Source: Bordetella parapertussis (lineage in GTDB: Bacteria; Pseudomonadota; Gammaproteobacteria; Burkholderiales; Burkholderiaceae_B). From it: a DNA stretch of 34,584 nucleotides. The notes below the pieces were generated by a model, which was given only the letters and a program-made list of their open reading frames with translations, searched no databases and had not been told where the DNA came from. The stretch lies in assembly GCA_945872285.1 (NCBI GenBank), contig CAMBZR010000031.1, positions 1 to 34,584 on the forward strand. Reading direction: 5' to 3'. Position 1 is the first letter of the stretch. Each line of letters starts with the position of its first letter. Below, piece by piece: positions 8,495 to 17,714 of this stretch. A program made the translations under genes and the position numbers.

Positions 8495-8857
8495 ATGTCT
8501 TTAAAAGTGTTTGGGCTTGCCCAGTGCAGTACCTGCTTAAAAGTACGCGCCTGGCTTGAGCAACAGGGTGTGGCTTATCAGTTTGCGGATTATCGGGTGC
8601 AGCCTTTGCCCCCCGAGGCACTCTCAAATTGGGCGCAAGCACTTGGGGGGTTTGAAAAGCTAGTGAACCGAGCGTCGATGACTTGGCGTCAGCTAGAAGA
8701 GACTTCAAAAAATCCGCAAACCGTCGCGCAATGGCTGGCACTGATTGCAGCGTATCCGACCTTGATTCGGCGGCCCTTGATAAGCTACCCAGATGGGTCA
8801 GTGACTGTGGGTTTCAACGAAAAACGTTTGATCGAAAAGCTGGGCCTAACATGTTAG
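8495..8857 (+). CDS. ArsC/Spx-superfamily thioredoxin-fold protein (YffB-like)
   Basis: Small 120-residue protein of the arsenate-reductase-related family. The thioredoxin-like start VFGLAQCSTCLKVR holds C11 and C14, and RRPLISYPDGSVTVGF near the C-terminus carries the conserved arginine region. Family members include true arsenate reductases, Spx regulators and the uncharacterised YffB group. Nothing else here suggests arsenic resistance, so I favour the YffB-like group, function unproven. I chose the ATG at 8495: the frame is open for another 30 codons upstream, but that part overlaps kdkA and does not resemble the family. Its stop overlaps the rmuC start (ATGTTAG, 8851-8857). Confidence 0.8.
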   Translation: MSLKVFGLAQCSTCLKVRAWLEQQGVAYQFADYRVQPLPPEALSNWAQALGGFEKLVNRASMTWRQLEETSKNPQTVAQWLALIAAYPTLIRRPLISYPDGSVTVGFNEKRLIEKLGLTC

Positions 8858-10281
8858 AAGCCACTTGGTTGCTAAGCGTTTGCGCGGCAGCGGCTGCAAT
8901 CGCCGCCGGTGTGGCTGTTCTGATCTGGCTCAAAGTTCGGGCACCGGTGGCCGCTCCCTCAGATCCTAAACTTGATCAAATTCTTGCCGCACAAGAGCGC
9001 TTTGAGCGCACGCAGCGCGCCGAACAACTAGACAGTCAGCGCCAGTTGCGTGACGAACTATCGGGGTCGTCGCGCGCCTTGCGCCTTGAACTCTCCCAGG
9101 CTGATGCCGAGTTCAGGTCGGCTGTGGCGCGCGATGCTGCAGCTGGGCGCAGCGAAAGCGCCGACTCGCTCGCGCGGTTTACTGCGGGCTTTACGGCGCA
9201 ATGGCAGGGCTTGATTCAAACAAACGATCAACGGATGACTGAATTGCGCGCAGCGGTCGAGCAGCGTTTGCTGGCGTTGCAAACCGACAATGCCAGCAAA
9301 CTTGACGAAATACGGCGCACCGTTGACGAAAAGCTGCACGCCACGCTTGAGTTACGGCTGGGCGAGTCGTTCAAACAAGTGTCTGAACGACTCGAAGCCG
9401 TGCAAAGAGGGCTCGGTGAGATGCAGACCCTGGCGACCGGTGTGGGGGATTTAAAGCGGGTGTTAACCAATGTAAAGACCCGCGGTACCTGGGGTGAAGT
9501 GCAGTTAGCGCGTCTGATCGAAGACGGGATGACGCCTGAACAGTATGGTCGCAATGTCAAAACGGTGCCCGGTAGCGACGCACAGGTCGAGTTTGCGATT
9601 CGTCTGCCGGGCAGCACTGAGCTTGAGCAAGTCGTTTGGCTTCCGATTGATGCTAAGTTTCCAAAAGAAGAATATGAGCGCCTAATGGATGCTCACGAGC
9701 TGTCAGACCGCGACGGCATCAAAGCGGCGGGTTTAGCACTCGGTAAAGCAGTTGAAACGCAGGCAAAGTTGATTGTTTCAAAATACGTGTCGCCGCCGTA
9801 CACCACTGATTTTGCGATTATGTTTTTACCGAGCGAAAGCCTGTACGCCGAAGTGTTACGCCAGCCTGGCTTACTTGATAAGCTCCATGACCTACGTGTC
9901 AATGTGGCGGGTCCGGCCAACTTGGCGGCCTTGCTCAATAGCTTGCAAATGGGATTTCGTACGTTGGCGATTCAGCATCAATCCTCTCAGGTTTGGCAGG
10001 TGTTGGCTGCGGTTAAAACTGAGTTCAATAAATTTGGCGACACCTTGGCGAGCGTTAAAAAATCGCTTGAGACCGCTAGCAATAAGCTCGGGCAAACTGA
10101 AATCCGCACCCGCGCCATGCTAAAAACGTTAAAAACAGTAGAAGCGCTTCCTGACGATGAGGCTCGTACACGCTTGCGAGAGGGCTTGAGTGAGGCGCAA
10201 GCGCAAGCGCTTGACGAGGTCACGCCAGCATCTGAGCAAACCGAGGCGCAGACGCCCCAACCAGGCGCTGACAAAGACTAG
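8851..10281 (+). CDS. rmuC: DNA recombination protein RmuC
   Basis: Membrane-anchored coiled-coil protein with a nuclease-like core, linked genetically to limiting rearrangements at inverted repeats. The 476-residue product has an N-terminal membrane segment (about 5-27). A long charged helical region (about 45-210, rich in E, R, Q and A) follows. The RmuC domain shows GTWGEVQLARLIE, then IDAKFPKEEYERL and TTDFAIMFLPSESLYAEVL, which are hallmark stretches. The C-terminus is acidic and low in complexity. The start ATG at 8851 overlaps the preceding stop by 7 nt; the frame is open further upstream, but starting there would lose the N-terminal anchor arrangement. Confidence 0.93.
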   Translation: MLEATWLLSVCAAAAAIAAGVAVLIWLKVRAPVAAPSDPKLDQILAAQERFERTQRAEQLDSQRQLRDELSGSSRALRLELSQADAEFRSAVARDAAAGRSESADSLARFTAGFTAQWQGLIQTNDQRMTELRAAVEQRLLALQTDNASKLDEIRRTVDEKLHATLELRLGESFKQVSERLEAVQRGLGEMQTLATGVGDLKRVLTNVKTRGTWGEVQLARLIEDGMTPEQYGRNVKTVPGSDAQVEFAIRLPGSTELEQVVWLPIDAKFPKEEYERLMDAHELSDRDGIKAAGLALGKAVETQAKLIVSKYVSPPYTTDFAIMFLPSESLYAEVLRQPGLLDKLHDLRVNVAGPANLAALLNSLQMGFRTLAIQHQSSQVWQVLAAVKTEFNKFGDTLASVKKSLETASNKLGQTEIRTRAMLKTLKTVEALPDDEARTRLREGLSEAQAQALDEVTPASEQTEAQTPQPGADKD

Positions 10282-10338
10282 GACGCTCAGGTAGATTGTC
10301 GAACAAAATCAGCTCAGCTATTTTCAAAGGATCGTTAA

Positions 10339-11007
10339 ATGTTGTCGCAACAAGACCTCAAGCAGCAGGCCGCAGAGGCCGCTTTAGCCTACCTCGAACC
10401 CCTTCTAAGCGCCGAGGCAGTGATTGGGGTCGGAACCGGTTCGACTGCGGATTTGTTTATTGATGGGTTAGCGCGCTATCGCAGTTTGTTTCGTGCGGCG
10501 GTTGCAAGCTCTGAGCGAAGCGCAAAAAGGCTGTCTGCACTGGGTATTCTGGTGCTCGATCTCAATGACGTTCAGACGATGCCGGTGTATGTCGATGGCG
10601 CAGACGAGATCAACGCCCAAAGACAGATGCTTAAAGGAGGGGGCGGGGCGCTCACCCGCGAAAAAATCGTCGCCTCGGTCGCAAAAAAATTTGTGTGTAT
10701 TGCAGACGAATCAAAACTTGTACAAATCCTGGGTAACTTTGCGCTACCCGTTGAAGTGCTGCCGCTAGCGCGCGAGGCGGTCGCGCGTGAGATCCGGGCG
10801 CTTGGCGGCAAGCCCGTCTTGCGGGTGGGCTTTACGACCGATAACGGCAATCAGATACTGGATGTGCACGGCTTGAGTATTACCGAGCCGCTTGCGCTTG
10901 AGCGCAGTTTGAATCAAGTGCCCGGTGTCGTGACGAATGGGCTATTTGCGTGCCGCCCTGCGGATGTTGCCTTGTTGGCGACACAACAAGGGATACGGAC
11001 GCTTTAA
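10339..11007 (+). CDS. rpiA: Ribose-5-phosphate isomerase A
   Basis: Interconverts ribose 5-phosphate and ribulose 5-phosphate in the pentose phosphate pathway. The 222-residue product has the family signatures in order: [11 protein letters not shown] (31-41), the catalytic-site DGADEIN (86-92) and [12 protein letters not shown] (99-110). Length is typical. The ATG at 10339 follows a good AAGGA SD (about 10327-10331). It sits 57 nt after rmuC and 95 nt before phoU, with no overlap. Confidence 0.96.
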   Translation: MLSQQDLKQQAAEAALAYLEPLLSAEAVIGVGTGSTADLFIDGLARYRSLFRAAVASSERSAKRLSALGILVLDLNDVQTMPVYVDGADEINAQRQMLKGGGGALTREKIVASVAKKFVCIADESKLVQILGNFALPVEVLPLAREAVAREIRALGGKPVLRVGFTTDNGNQILDVHGLSITEPLALERSLNQVPGVVTNGLFACRPADVALLATQQGIRTL

Positions 11008-11052
11008 GGGCAGGGGGATTACCCGAAGGGATGGATGGTAGTATTCACAAAA

Positions 11053-11088
11053 CTGTCATAGTTTCGTCTTACACTCAAATCTTAGACT
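11053..11088 (+). promoter_or_regulatory. Pho-box-like site and -10 candidate upstream of phoU
   Basis: A perfect CTGTCAT half-site (11053-11059) is followed at the 11-bp period by a weaker TCGTCTT (11064-11070; 4 of 7 matches). This resembles the PhoB box, which is two CTGTCAT-like repeats separated by 4 bp. A -10 candidate TAGACT (11083-11088) begins 12 bp after the second repeat, close to the spacing of PhoB-activated promoters where the box replaces the -35. Placement directly before phoU supports the reading; the second repeat is weak. Confidence 0.5.
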
Positions 11089-11102
11089 TAATAGGATTCG
11101 CC

Positions 11103-11906
11103 ATGACCGATCACACCAATAAACAATTTGACGTAGACCTTCAGCGCATCCGCACCGAGTTGCTGCAGATGGGTGGGTTGGTTGAGGCCATGGTCTACGA
11201 TGGCATGCAAGCGCTCACCAAGGGCGATCTTAGTCTAGTCGATATCGTGCGTGAGCACGAAAAAGAAGTCAATCGGTTTGAGGTTGAGATTGACGAGCGT
11301 GTGACTCAGATTTTGGCGCGTCATCAGCCTACCGCAATCGACTTGCGCACGTTGTTAGCGGTAACCAAGATGTTGACCGACATGGAGCGCTCGGGCGACG
11401 AGGCCGAAAAAATTGCAACGATGGCGCGGCGTATTCATGAAGATGACCGCTCGTTTATGCCAGATATCGAGTTGCGTCACATGGCCAACAGTGTCAGATT
11501 GATGATACGACAGGTGATGGATGCGTTTGCGCGTCAAGATGCGATTCTTGCGGCAGCGGTCGTGCGCAGCGACAAAGAAGTGGATAAAGAATGGAAAGCC
11601 ACCCTGCGCAACCTAATCAGCTACATGATCGAAGATCCGCGCATGATTTCTCGGTCGATCGACTTGCTCTTTATTGCGCGCTCGATGGAACGCATCGGCG
11701 ACCACTGCAAAAATATGGCCGAACGCGTGATTTACATGGTGCACGGTGACGATGTTCGACATCGTGGTTTGAAGATGGCAGAGCGTCTGGTGCGCGGCGA
11801 GCCCGAACCCACCCCCGATGAAAAGCTTGCAGCTAAAACGCTGCGACAGGCAGAGGCGTTCGCTCGCGCGGCTAACGATCAGGCCGGCGCAGGCTCGGGC
11901 AACTGA
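11103..11906 (+). CDS. phoU: Phosphate-signalling protein PhoU
   Basis: Cytoplasmic adaptor that links the Pst phosphate transporter to the PhoR sensor kinase and keeps the Pho regulon off when phosphate is plentiful. The 267-residue product carries two PhoU three-helix repeats, with the metal-binding-type motifs MTDMERSGDEAEKIA in the first and RSMERIGDHCKNMAER in the second. It is about 30 residues longer than common PhoU proteins because of a C-terminal tail rich in E, A and P. The ATG at 11103 follows AGGA with good spacing. pstSCAB and phoBR are absent from the window, so phoU stands alone, with its own Pho-box-like site upstream. Confidence 0.95.
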   Translation: MTDHTNKQFDVDLQRIRTELLQMGGLVEAMVYDGMQALTKGDLSLVDIVREHEKEVNRFEVEIDERVTQILARHQPTAIDLRTLLAVTKMLTDMERSGDEAEKIATMARRIHEDDRSFMPDIELRHMANSVRLMIRQVMDAFARQDAILAAAVVRSDKEVDKEWKATLRNLISYMIEDPRMISRSIDLLFIARSMERIGDHCKNMAERVIYMVHGDDVRHRGLKMAERLVRGEPEPTPDEKLAAKTLRQAEAFARAANDQAGAGSGN

Positions 11907-11963
11907 GTTAGGTAACTGAGCTAGTCAAAGAGCTAAGTGACTAAGTTTGCACCAAAGGTCTTG

Positions 11964-11998
11964 CTGGGCACGTGAAGTGCAACCCAGTCAGGCTTTTT
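11964..11998 (+). terminator. Probable intrinsic terminator after phoU
   Basis: CTGGG-CAC pairs with GTG-(CAA)-CCCAG (11964-11987) around a GTGAA loop, followed six bases later by TTTTT (11994-11998). The 3-nt bulge and the distance to the T-run weaken it, but the position between the convergent phoU and yggX genes is right for a terminator. Confidence 0.5.
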
Positions 11999-12002
11999 GA
12001 TG

Positions 12003-12275
12003 TTAAGCCGTCGGCGGCACGAAACCTTGTGCCTCAATATCTCCACCTTCAAAAAGAAATTTTTCCATTTGCTCTTTGAGGTATTTTCGCGCGCGCGTGT
12101 CGGCGAGATTCAGCCGATTTTCATTGACGAGCCTAGTTTGGACGGCTTTCCATTCTTCCCAAGCCTCTTGCGAGATGCTTTGCCAGATTTTTACGCCCAT
12201 CTCGCCAGGGTACGGAGGGTACTCAAGGCCTGGGGCCTCTTTGTTGAGTTTGAGACACTGAACGGTACGACTCAT
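12003..12275 (-). CDS. yggX: Probable Fe(2+)-trafficking protein YggX
   Basis: Small 90-residue protein that helps protect iron-sulfur clusters from oxidative damage. The sequence matches the family closely: [17 protein letters not shown] at the start with C7, then [14 protein letters not shown] and a [18 protein letters not shown] stretch. I chose the ATG at 12275; an in-frame ATG 15 nt upstream would add MQDVA before the conserved N-terminal MSRTV. An AGGA SD lies at suitable distance. It follows argA on the same strand after 94 nt and may have its own promoter. Confidence 0.95.
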   Translation of the reverse strand: MSRTVQCLKLNKEAPGLEYPPYPGEMGVKIWQSISQEAWEEWKAVQTRLVNENRLNLADTRARKYLKEQMEKFLFEGGDIEAQGFVPPTA

Positions 12276-12305
12276 GGCAACATCCTGCAAGAAAAAGTAG
12301 AGTGA

Positions 12306-12336
12306 ATTGTAGAGGGATTCAAGGCGACGCGAGCAA
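12306..12336 (-). promoter_or_regulatory. Candidate promoter for yggX
   Basis: On the minus strand, TTGCTC (12331-12336) and TACAAT (12306-12311) are separated by 19 bp, about 30 nt upstream of the yggX start. The -10 is good but the spacing is long, so this is tentative. Confidence 0.3.
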
Positions 12337-12369
12337 CAACCCTTCAGCTTGGCAAACGTTAGATAAAAA

Positions 12370-13728
12370 TCACAGGCGTTTGATAAAAATCAGGCTATTG
12401 CGCGACCGATTGTAGTGGGCCTGTTTTTCTTTTGGCAGATCGGCTACGCCTCCTTGCACAAAACCTCGTTTGATAAACCAGTGCGAGGTACGGGTCGTTA
12501 AGACAAACAGCCGCTTGGCGCCATACCCACGGGCACGCGACTCCATATGTCGCAGCAAGATCTCGCCTTCTCCGGTACCCTGCCATTCAGGGTGGACGAT
12601 CAGGCAGCCCATTTCGGCCATTTGATCATTGGCAAAATCATTTAGCGTGGCACAGCCATAAATGACGCCATCGTGCTCAAGCACTGTAAAGTTCTCAACC
12701 TCGCGTTCAATAATGCCGCGGCCGCGAGGCAGCAACGTGCCGTCGAGTTCGAGCGGTTCGATCAGTTGCAAGAGCGCGCCGACATCGTCGATAGTGGCGG
12801 GGCGTAAGTCATCGAGAGTGTCTTCGACCACCATTGTCCCGATCCCATCGTGGGTAAAAATCTCAAGTAAGACTACGCCATCCAACGAAAACGGAATTAA
12901 ATGGGCGCGCGTCACGCCGCGCTTGACTGCACGCGAGGCATATTGCAAATAAAAAGCGGTGTCGGGGTCGATTGAGCCCTCTGCCAGCAGGGCATCGGCA
13001 TCGAGCCGTGCAAGCTCGGTATCAACCGAGCCGTCGGGTGAAATCACCCCGGGTGTTTCGGTCAAAAAAATCAATTTTTCTGCGCGACACGCGGTCGCGA
13101 CGCTGGTGGCTAGTTCTTCCATCGACAGGTTGAACGCGTCGCCTGTGGGCGAAAATCCCAGCGGCGAGAGCAAAACGATTGAGCCCCGTTCGATCGCAAA
13201 TCGCAGCGCCTCGACGTCAATCTTTCGAACCTGACCCGTGTGCTGGTAGTCGACGCCGTCAATAATGCCGGTGGGCCTTGCGGTAACAAAGTTACCCGAA
13301 AGTATACGAATCTGAGCATGCGACATCGGCGTGTTTGGCAGGCCCTGACTAAACGCGGCTTCAATATCGAGGCGAATCTCGCCAGCGGCTTCTTTGGCGC
13401 ATTCGAGCGCATTGGCATCCATTGGTGCGCGTCCACGACCGAATTGCTGTTCAAACCCTTTTAAACGCAGCTGTTCATTGACTTGTGGGCGCGAGCCGTG
13501 CACTAACACCAGCTTAATGCCCAGCGCCGAGAGCAAAGACAGGTCTTGTACCAGCGTGTTTAAAACATTGGCCTGAACCAGTTCGCCACCAAACGCCACG
13601 ACAAAGGTTTTGCCTCTAAAAGCATGCACGTACGGCGCTACCTCACGAAACCAGCGCACAAACTGAGCGGCTGCAAATTCAGGAGCCTCTTGGGCGGATA
13701 GGGTCTCTTGTTCGGGCGTGTCGGACAT
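12370..13728 (-). CDS. argA: Amino-acid N-acetyltransferase (N-acetylglutamate synthase) ArgA
   Basis: Makes N-acetylglutamate from glutamate and acetyl-CoA, the first step of arginine synthesis. The 452-residue product combines an N-terminal amino-acid-kinase-like domain ([11 protein letters not shown] near 40-50, [11 protein letters not shown], and [15 protein letters not shown]), which binds arginine for feedback inhibition, with a C-terminal GNAT acetyltransferase domain ([20 protein letters not shown], with QGTGEG as the acetyl-CoA loop). This is the classical ArgA architecture and length. It is divergent from hrpA, with about 80 nt between the two starts, a pairing I recall as common in Burkholderiales. 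Confidence 0.95.
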   Translation of the reverse strand: MSDTPEQETLSAQEAPEFAAAQFVRWFREVAPYVHAFRGKTFVVAFGGELVQANVLNTLVQDLSLLSALGIKLVLVHGSRPQVNEQLRLKGFEQQFGRGRAPMDANALECAKEAAGEIRLDIEAAFSQGLPNTPMSHAQIRILSGNFVTARPTGIIDGVDYQHTGQVRKIDVEALRFAIERGSIVLLSPLGFSPTGDAFNLSMEELATSVATACRAEKLIFLTETPGVISPDGSVDTELARLDADALLAEGSIDPDTAFYLQYASRAVKRGVTRAHLIPFSLDGVVLLEIFTHDGIGTMVVEDTLDDLRPATIDDVGALLQLIEPLELDGTLLPRGRGIIEREVENFTVLEHDGVIYGCATLNDFANDQMAEMGCLIVHPEWQGTGEGEILLRHMESRARGYGAKRLFVLTTRTSHWFIKRGFVQGGVADLPKEKQAHYNRSRNSLIFIKRL

Positions 13729-13779
13729 AGTGGCTTGTATTGAAAACCTCTGGGTGCTGTGAAAGATGTGGATAAATTT

Positions 13780-13785
13780 TATAAT
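13780..13785 (+). promoter_or_regulatory. Perfect -10 hexamer upstream of hrpA
   Basis: TATAAT at 13780-13785 lies 24 nt upstream of the ATG at 13810, placing transcription start near 13792. The -35 at 17 bp is poor (CTGTGA, 13757-13762). A GTG at 13759 would start upstream of this box, so the box argues for the ATG as the real start. Confidence 0.45.
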
Positions 13786-13809
13786 GCGATCTCGCCCGGA
13801 TCAGAAAAT

Positions 13810-16800
13810 ATGTCTCAATCAAAGCCTGACGCGGGGATAACGCCCAGAATAACCCCCGAAAGCGTTGTCATTTCCCCACGCCAGCCCCCTCAGATCGTTT
13901 ATCCCGAAGATCTGCCCGTCAGCGCGCGCCGGCTCGAGATCGCGCGGGCGATCGCCGAGCATCAAGTGATTATTGTCAGCGGCGAAACCGGCTCGGGCAA
14001 AACCACCCAGTTGCCCAAGATTTGCCTAGAGCTCGGGCGGGGTCTAAAAAAGATGATCGCGCATACCCAACCGCGGCGAATCGCGGCAAGTTCCGTCGCT
14101 AAACGAATCGCCGACGAGCTCAAAACTCCCTTGGGCGAGTGGGTTGGCTATCAAGTACGTTTTCAAGACCGCAGCAGCGCGCAAACCGCGATCAAACTCA
14201 TGACCGACGGCATTTTGCTTGCCGAATCACAGCGTGACCCTCTGCTGCGTCGCTACGACACCATCATCATCGATGAGGCGCACGAGCGCAGCTTAAATAT
14301 TGACTTTTTACTGGGCTACCTCAAACAGCTGCTGCCACGACGACCCGATCTGAAACTGATTATCACGTCGGCCACGATCGATGCGACGCGGTTTTCGCAA
14401 CATTTTGCTGACGTTCAGGGGCGACCAGCACCTGTGATTGAAGTCTCAGGCCGGCTCTACCCCGTTGATATTCGGTATCGTCCAGTCAATGATCCCGAAC
14501 GCCTTGAGGCCGGGACCACCACCCAGCCCTCCGCAGGGCAGTCTGAGCGCGGCTTGGCGCGCGACGAAGAACGCGAGCTGATCAATGCCCTCGTCGATGC
14601 CGTCGATGAGTGTGCACATGTCGGGCCTGGTGATGTCTTGGTCTTTTTGCCCGGTGAACGCGAAATCCGCGAGGCGGCTGAAGCGTTACGCAAGCAGCAT
14701 CCTCCGGGCACCCAAGTGTTGCCCTTATATGCGCGCTTGTCACAGACCGAGCAAGAAGCAATCTTTACTCCACAAAGTAGCGGACGGCGCATTATTTTGG
14801 CCACCAACGTCGCCGAGACATCGCTGACGGTTCCGGGCATCCGCTTTGTGATTGATACGGGCCTGGCACGCGTCAAACGCTACTCGTGGCGCAACAAGGT
14901 CGAACAGTTACGTATCGAGCCCATCAGCCAAGCCTCAGCAAGCCAAAGGGCGGGGCGCTGTGGCCGTTTGGGCCCCGGAGTCTGTATTCGTTTGTACGAC
15001 GAACCAAGCTTTAAAGTGCGTCCACCGTTCACCGACCCCGAGATCTTGCGTTCATCGCTAGCCGGTGTGATCTTGCGCATGAAGGCCTTGCACCTGGTCG
15101 AGATCGAACAGTTTCCGTTCGTTGACCCACCCTCAGGTCGTGCGATTGCCGATGGCTATCACTTGCTGCAAGAGCTTGGCGCCATCGACCCCGACTCCAG
15201 CACCGATACCGGCCTGACTTCCACAGGCCAAGCTCTGGCTAAATTGCCGGTCGACCCTCGTATCGGGCGCATGATTTTGGCCGCCCGAGAACAAAACTGC
15301 CTGACCGAGATGCTGATTATTGCTGCGGCGCTCTCAGTGCAAGACCCTCGCGACCGACCCATGCAAGCGCGAGAAGCGGCCGAGCTGGCGCACGCCAAGT
15401 TTGCCGACGATAAGTCTGAATTCCTCTCTTACATTAAGTTGTGGCGTTGGTATCACGAACAGGTGGATCACAAAGCCTCTCAGCGTAAGCTGGTGGCCCA
15501 ATTGCGCCAGCAGTTTTTATCGCCCGTGCGCTTGCGCGAGTGGCACGACATCCATCGACAGTTGTTGGCGCTTGCCGGCGAACAGGGCTGGCGGTTGAAT
15601 CAAAGCGATGCCACTTATGATCAATTGCATTTGGCCCTGATGTCAGGCTTGTTGGGTAATCTTGGTTTGCAGTCTGACGAGGCGGGGCACTTCATGGGTG
15701 CGCGCGAACTGCGCTTCTGGATTCATCCTGGGTCGCGTCTGGTAAAAAAAGCGGGTAAGTGGATTATGGCCGCCGAGCTGGTCGATACCAGCAAGGTGTA
15801 CGCCCGCTGCATAGCAAAAATTGATCCGACCTGGGTTGAAAAGGTTGCCAAGCATTTGCTCAAACGCTCCTGGAGCGAGCCGCGCTGGGAGAAAAAACTT
15901 GGGCAAGTCGTCGCTAATGAAAAAGGTACGCTCTACGGATTAAACGTTTATTCAGGGCGGCGCGTGCATTACGGCCCGATCGCACCCACAGAGGCCCGAG
16001 CGATTTTTATTTTGCAAGGTTTGGTGCCGAGCGAGCTTGACAGCCCGCTGGCGTTTGTTGCTCACAATCGCAAACTGATTGCGCAAATCGAGCACCTTGA
16101 ACACCAAACCCGACGCCCGGATATTTTGGTTGATGACAGTCTGATCCAGGCGTTTTACGATCGTTTGTTGCCTTCGAATATTCATCAGTTAAGTACGCTT
16201 GAGCACTGGGTGAAGGGTTTAGCTAAAGAGAAGGCGCAAGAGCTATTTTTGACACGTGAAGCCCTGATGCGACACGAAGCCGCGGGCGTCACTACCGACG
16301 TGTTCCCAAAGTTTTTTGACTGGCAAGGCACACGTCTGGCGCTTGATTATCACTTTGAACCCGGCTCGCCACGCGACGGCGTGACGTTGACCGTACCATT
16401 GTTTTTTTTGAACCAACTTGAGGCCGAACGTTGCGAATGGCTGGTGCCAGGCATGCTCAAAGAAAAAACTAACCTGTTGCTCAAATCATTACCGCAAAAA
16501 ATACGCCGACACTGTGTGCCACTGCCTGCGTATGCCGCCGGATTTTACGAACGCTGGTTTGAAAAGCTTGGCGCGCCCGGTTGCTCGCTCACCGAGGCGC
16601 TTAGCCAGGATATGTGGTCACAACTCAAGCTGCGCCCAGTGCTCACTGATTTCAAGCTTGAGACCTTGCCCGCGCACCTGTTCATGTCGTTTAAGGTAAT
16701 CGACGAACATGGCCGAATGCTGGGGGCTGGGCGCAATCTGGCGCAACTCAAGGCCGAGTTTGGCAAGCAAGCGCAGGCCACCTTTGCGCAACTCGCCACG

Positions 16801-17679
16801 CGTGACCACGAGGTCGCCAGTGCGTTATCGCAAGATGAGATCGTTGACTGGAGCTTTGGTACCTTGCCCGAGCTCTTAGAAATTCGCCGAAAAAACAGCA
16901 CCGTTGTGGGTTACCCAGCCTTGGTCGACCGAGGTGCAACCTGTGCACTTGACGTGTTTGATGATCCGCATGCGGCGAAGCTTGCGCATCGACGCGGTTT
17001 GCGACGCCTGTTTAAAATCGCCTTACGCGAGCAGGTCAAGTTTTTAGAAAAAAACCTGCACGAGCTGACTAAACTTGGGATGCTGTACTTAGCCCTTGGC
17101 ACGCAAGAGCAGTTACGCGATCAGTTGATCGACTGTGCGATTGAACGGGCCTGCTTCAACGAGCCTTGGCCGCTCGACGCGCAAACCTTTGAGACGCGTC
17201 GGCTTGAGGGTAAAGCCAAGATTGGCTTGCTGGCCCAAGACGTTGCGCGCACCGCCGGCGCGATCCTTGAAGCCTGGGTTGCAGCAGTGCGTAAGTTGCC
17301 CCAGGCAAAAAACCACGCGGCGGCGTATCAGGATATTCAGGCGCAATTATCGCAACTGGTATCGGCTGACTTTATTGCGGGCACCCCAGATGCCCAACTG
17401 GTCCATATTCCGCGCTATTTAAAAGCAGTGGTCGCGCGCATTGACAAACTGCGTAGCGATCCAACGCGCGACGCACGCCTCGTGGCAGAGATGGCGCCTT
17501 TGCTAGCGCAGTATTCGCGTGCCCGGAGTGCGCTAAAAGGCGCACCTGATCGCGGTTTGGACGAGTTTCGCTGGTTGCTCGAAGAGCTACGGGTGGCCTT
17601 GTTTGCGCAAGAATTACGCACGCCGATGCCTGTCTCAGCCAAGCGCCTGCAAAAGGCGTTCGATGCTATGCAACGGTAG
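13810..17679 (+). CDS. hrpA: ATP-dependent RNA helicase HrpA (DEAH box)
   Basis: Large DEAH-family RNA helicase of 1289 residues, close to the usual ~1300. Visible motifs are Walker A GETGSGKT (58-65), TQPRRIAA (motif Ia), DEAH (155-158), SATID (187-191), and later the NVAETSLTVPGI and QRAGRCGR helicase motifs. The C-terminal half is the helicase-associated and DUF3418-type region found in HrpA. The frame is open back to a GTG at 13759, but the -10 box at 13780 makes the ATG at 13810 (MSQSKPD) the better start. HrpA has been linked to mRNA processing and to resolving stalled ribosomes. Confidence 0.95.
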   Translation: MSQSKPDAGITPRITPESVVISPRQPPQIVYPEDLPVSARRLEIARAIAEHQVIIVSGETGSGKTTQLPKICLELGRGLKKMIAHTQPRRIAASSVAKRIADELKTPLGEWVGYQVRFQDRSSAQTAIKLMTDGILLAESQRDPLLRRYDTIIIDEAHERSLNIDFLLGYLKQLLPRRPDLKLIITSATIDATRFSQHFADVQGRPAPVIEVSGRLYPVDIRYRPVNDPERLEAGTTTQPSAGQSERGLARDEERELINALVDAVDECAHVGPGDVLVFLPGEREIREAAEALRKQHPPGTQVLPLYARLSQTEQEAIFTPQSSGRRIILATNVAETSLTVPGIRFVIDTGLARVKRYSWRNKVEQLRIEPISQASASQRAGRCGRLGPGVCIRLYDEPSFKVRPPFTDPEILRSSLAGVILRMKALHLVEIEQFPFVDPPSGRAIADGYHLLQELGAIDPDSSTDTGLTSTGQALAKLPVDPRIGRMILAAREQNCLTEMLIIAAALSVQDPRDRPMQAREAAELAHAKFADDKSEFLSYIKLWRWYHEQVDHKASQRKLVAQLRQQFLSPVRLREWHDIHRQLLALAGEQGWRLNQSDATYDQLHLALMSGLLGNLGLQSDEAGHFMGARELRFWIHPGSRLVKKAGKWIMAAELVDTSKVYARCIAKIDPTWVEKVAKHLLKRSWSEPRWEKKLGQVVANEKGTLYGLNVYSGRRVHYGPIAPTEARAIFILQGLVPSELDSPLAFVAHNRKLIAQIEHLEHQTRRPDILVDDSLIQAFYDRLLPSNIHQLSTLEHWVKGLAKEKAQELFLTREALMRHEAAGVTTDVFPKFFDWQGTRLALDYHFEPGSPRDGVTLTVPLFFLNQLEAERCEWLVPGMLKEKTNLLLKSLPQKIRRHCVPLPAYAAGFYERWFEKLGAPGCSLTEALSQDMWSQLKLRPVLTDFKLETLPAHLFMSFKVIDEHGRMLGAGRNLAQLKAEFGKQAQATFAQLATRDHEVASALSQDEIVDWSFGTLPELLEIRRKNSTVVGYPALVDRGATCALDVFDDPHAAKLAHRRGLRRLFKIALREQVKFLEKNLHELTKLGMLYLALGTQEQLRDQLIDCAIERACFNEPWPLDAQTFETRRLEGKAKIGLLAQDVARTAGAILEAWVAAVRKLPQAKNHAAAYQDIQAQLSQLVSADFIAGTPDAQLVHIPRYLKAVVARIDKLRSDPTRDARLVAEMAPLLAQYSRARSALKGAPDRGLDEFRWLLEELRVALFAQELRTPMPVSAKRLQKAFDAMQR

Positions 17680-17714
17680 CGAGGCGTTGGCGAGCCCGGC
17701 AAGTTGCGGCAAAC

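Noticed and set aside
8495..8857. Arsenate reductase as the function of the ArsC-like gene
   Set aside because: Only the superfamily is supported; there is no arsenic resistance context, so the function is left open.
10950..11102. Upstream extension of the phoU frame into rpiA
   Set aside because: PhoU homology starts at the ATG at 11103, which has a good SD; the extension overlaps rpiA.
11900..11945. Short repeated AACTGAG units at the phoU stop
   Set aside because: Two copies of a 7-mer within 15 bases plus degenerate relatives; too short to call a repeat element.
13759..13809. GTG start for hrpA 51 nt upstream of the ATG
   Set aside because: A perfect TATAAT lies downstream of the GTG (13780-13785), so the message most likely starts after it.
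16545..16901. Long open frames antisense to hrpA, dnaE, radA and others
   Set aside because: They have no recognisable domains or start signals and follow the codon structure of the well-conserved genes on the opposite strand.
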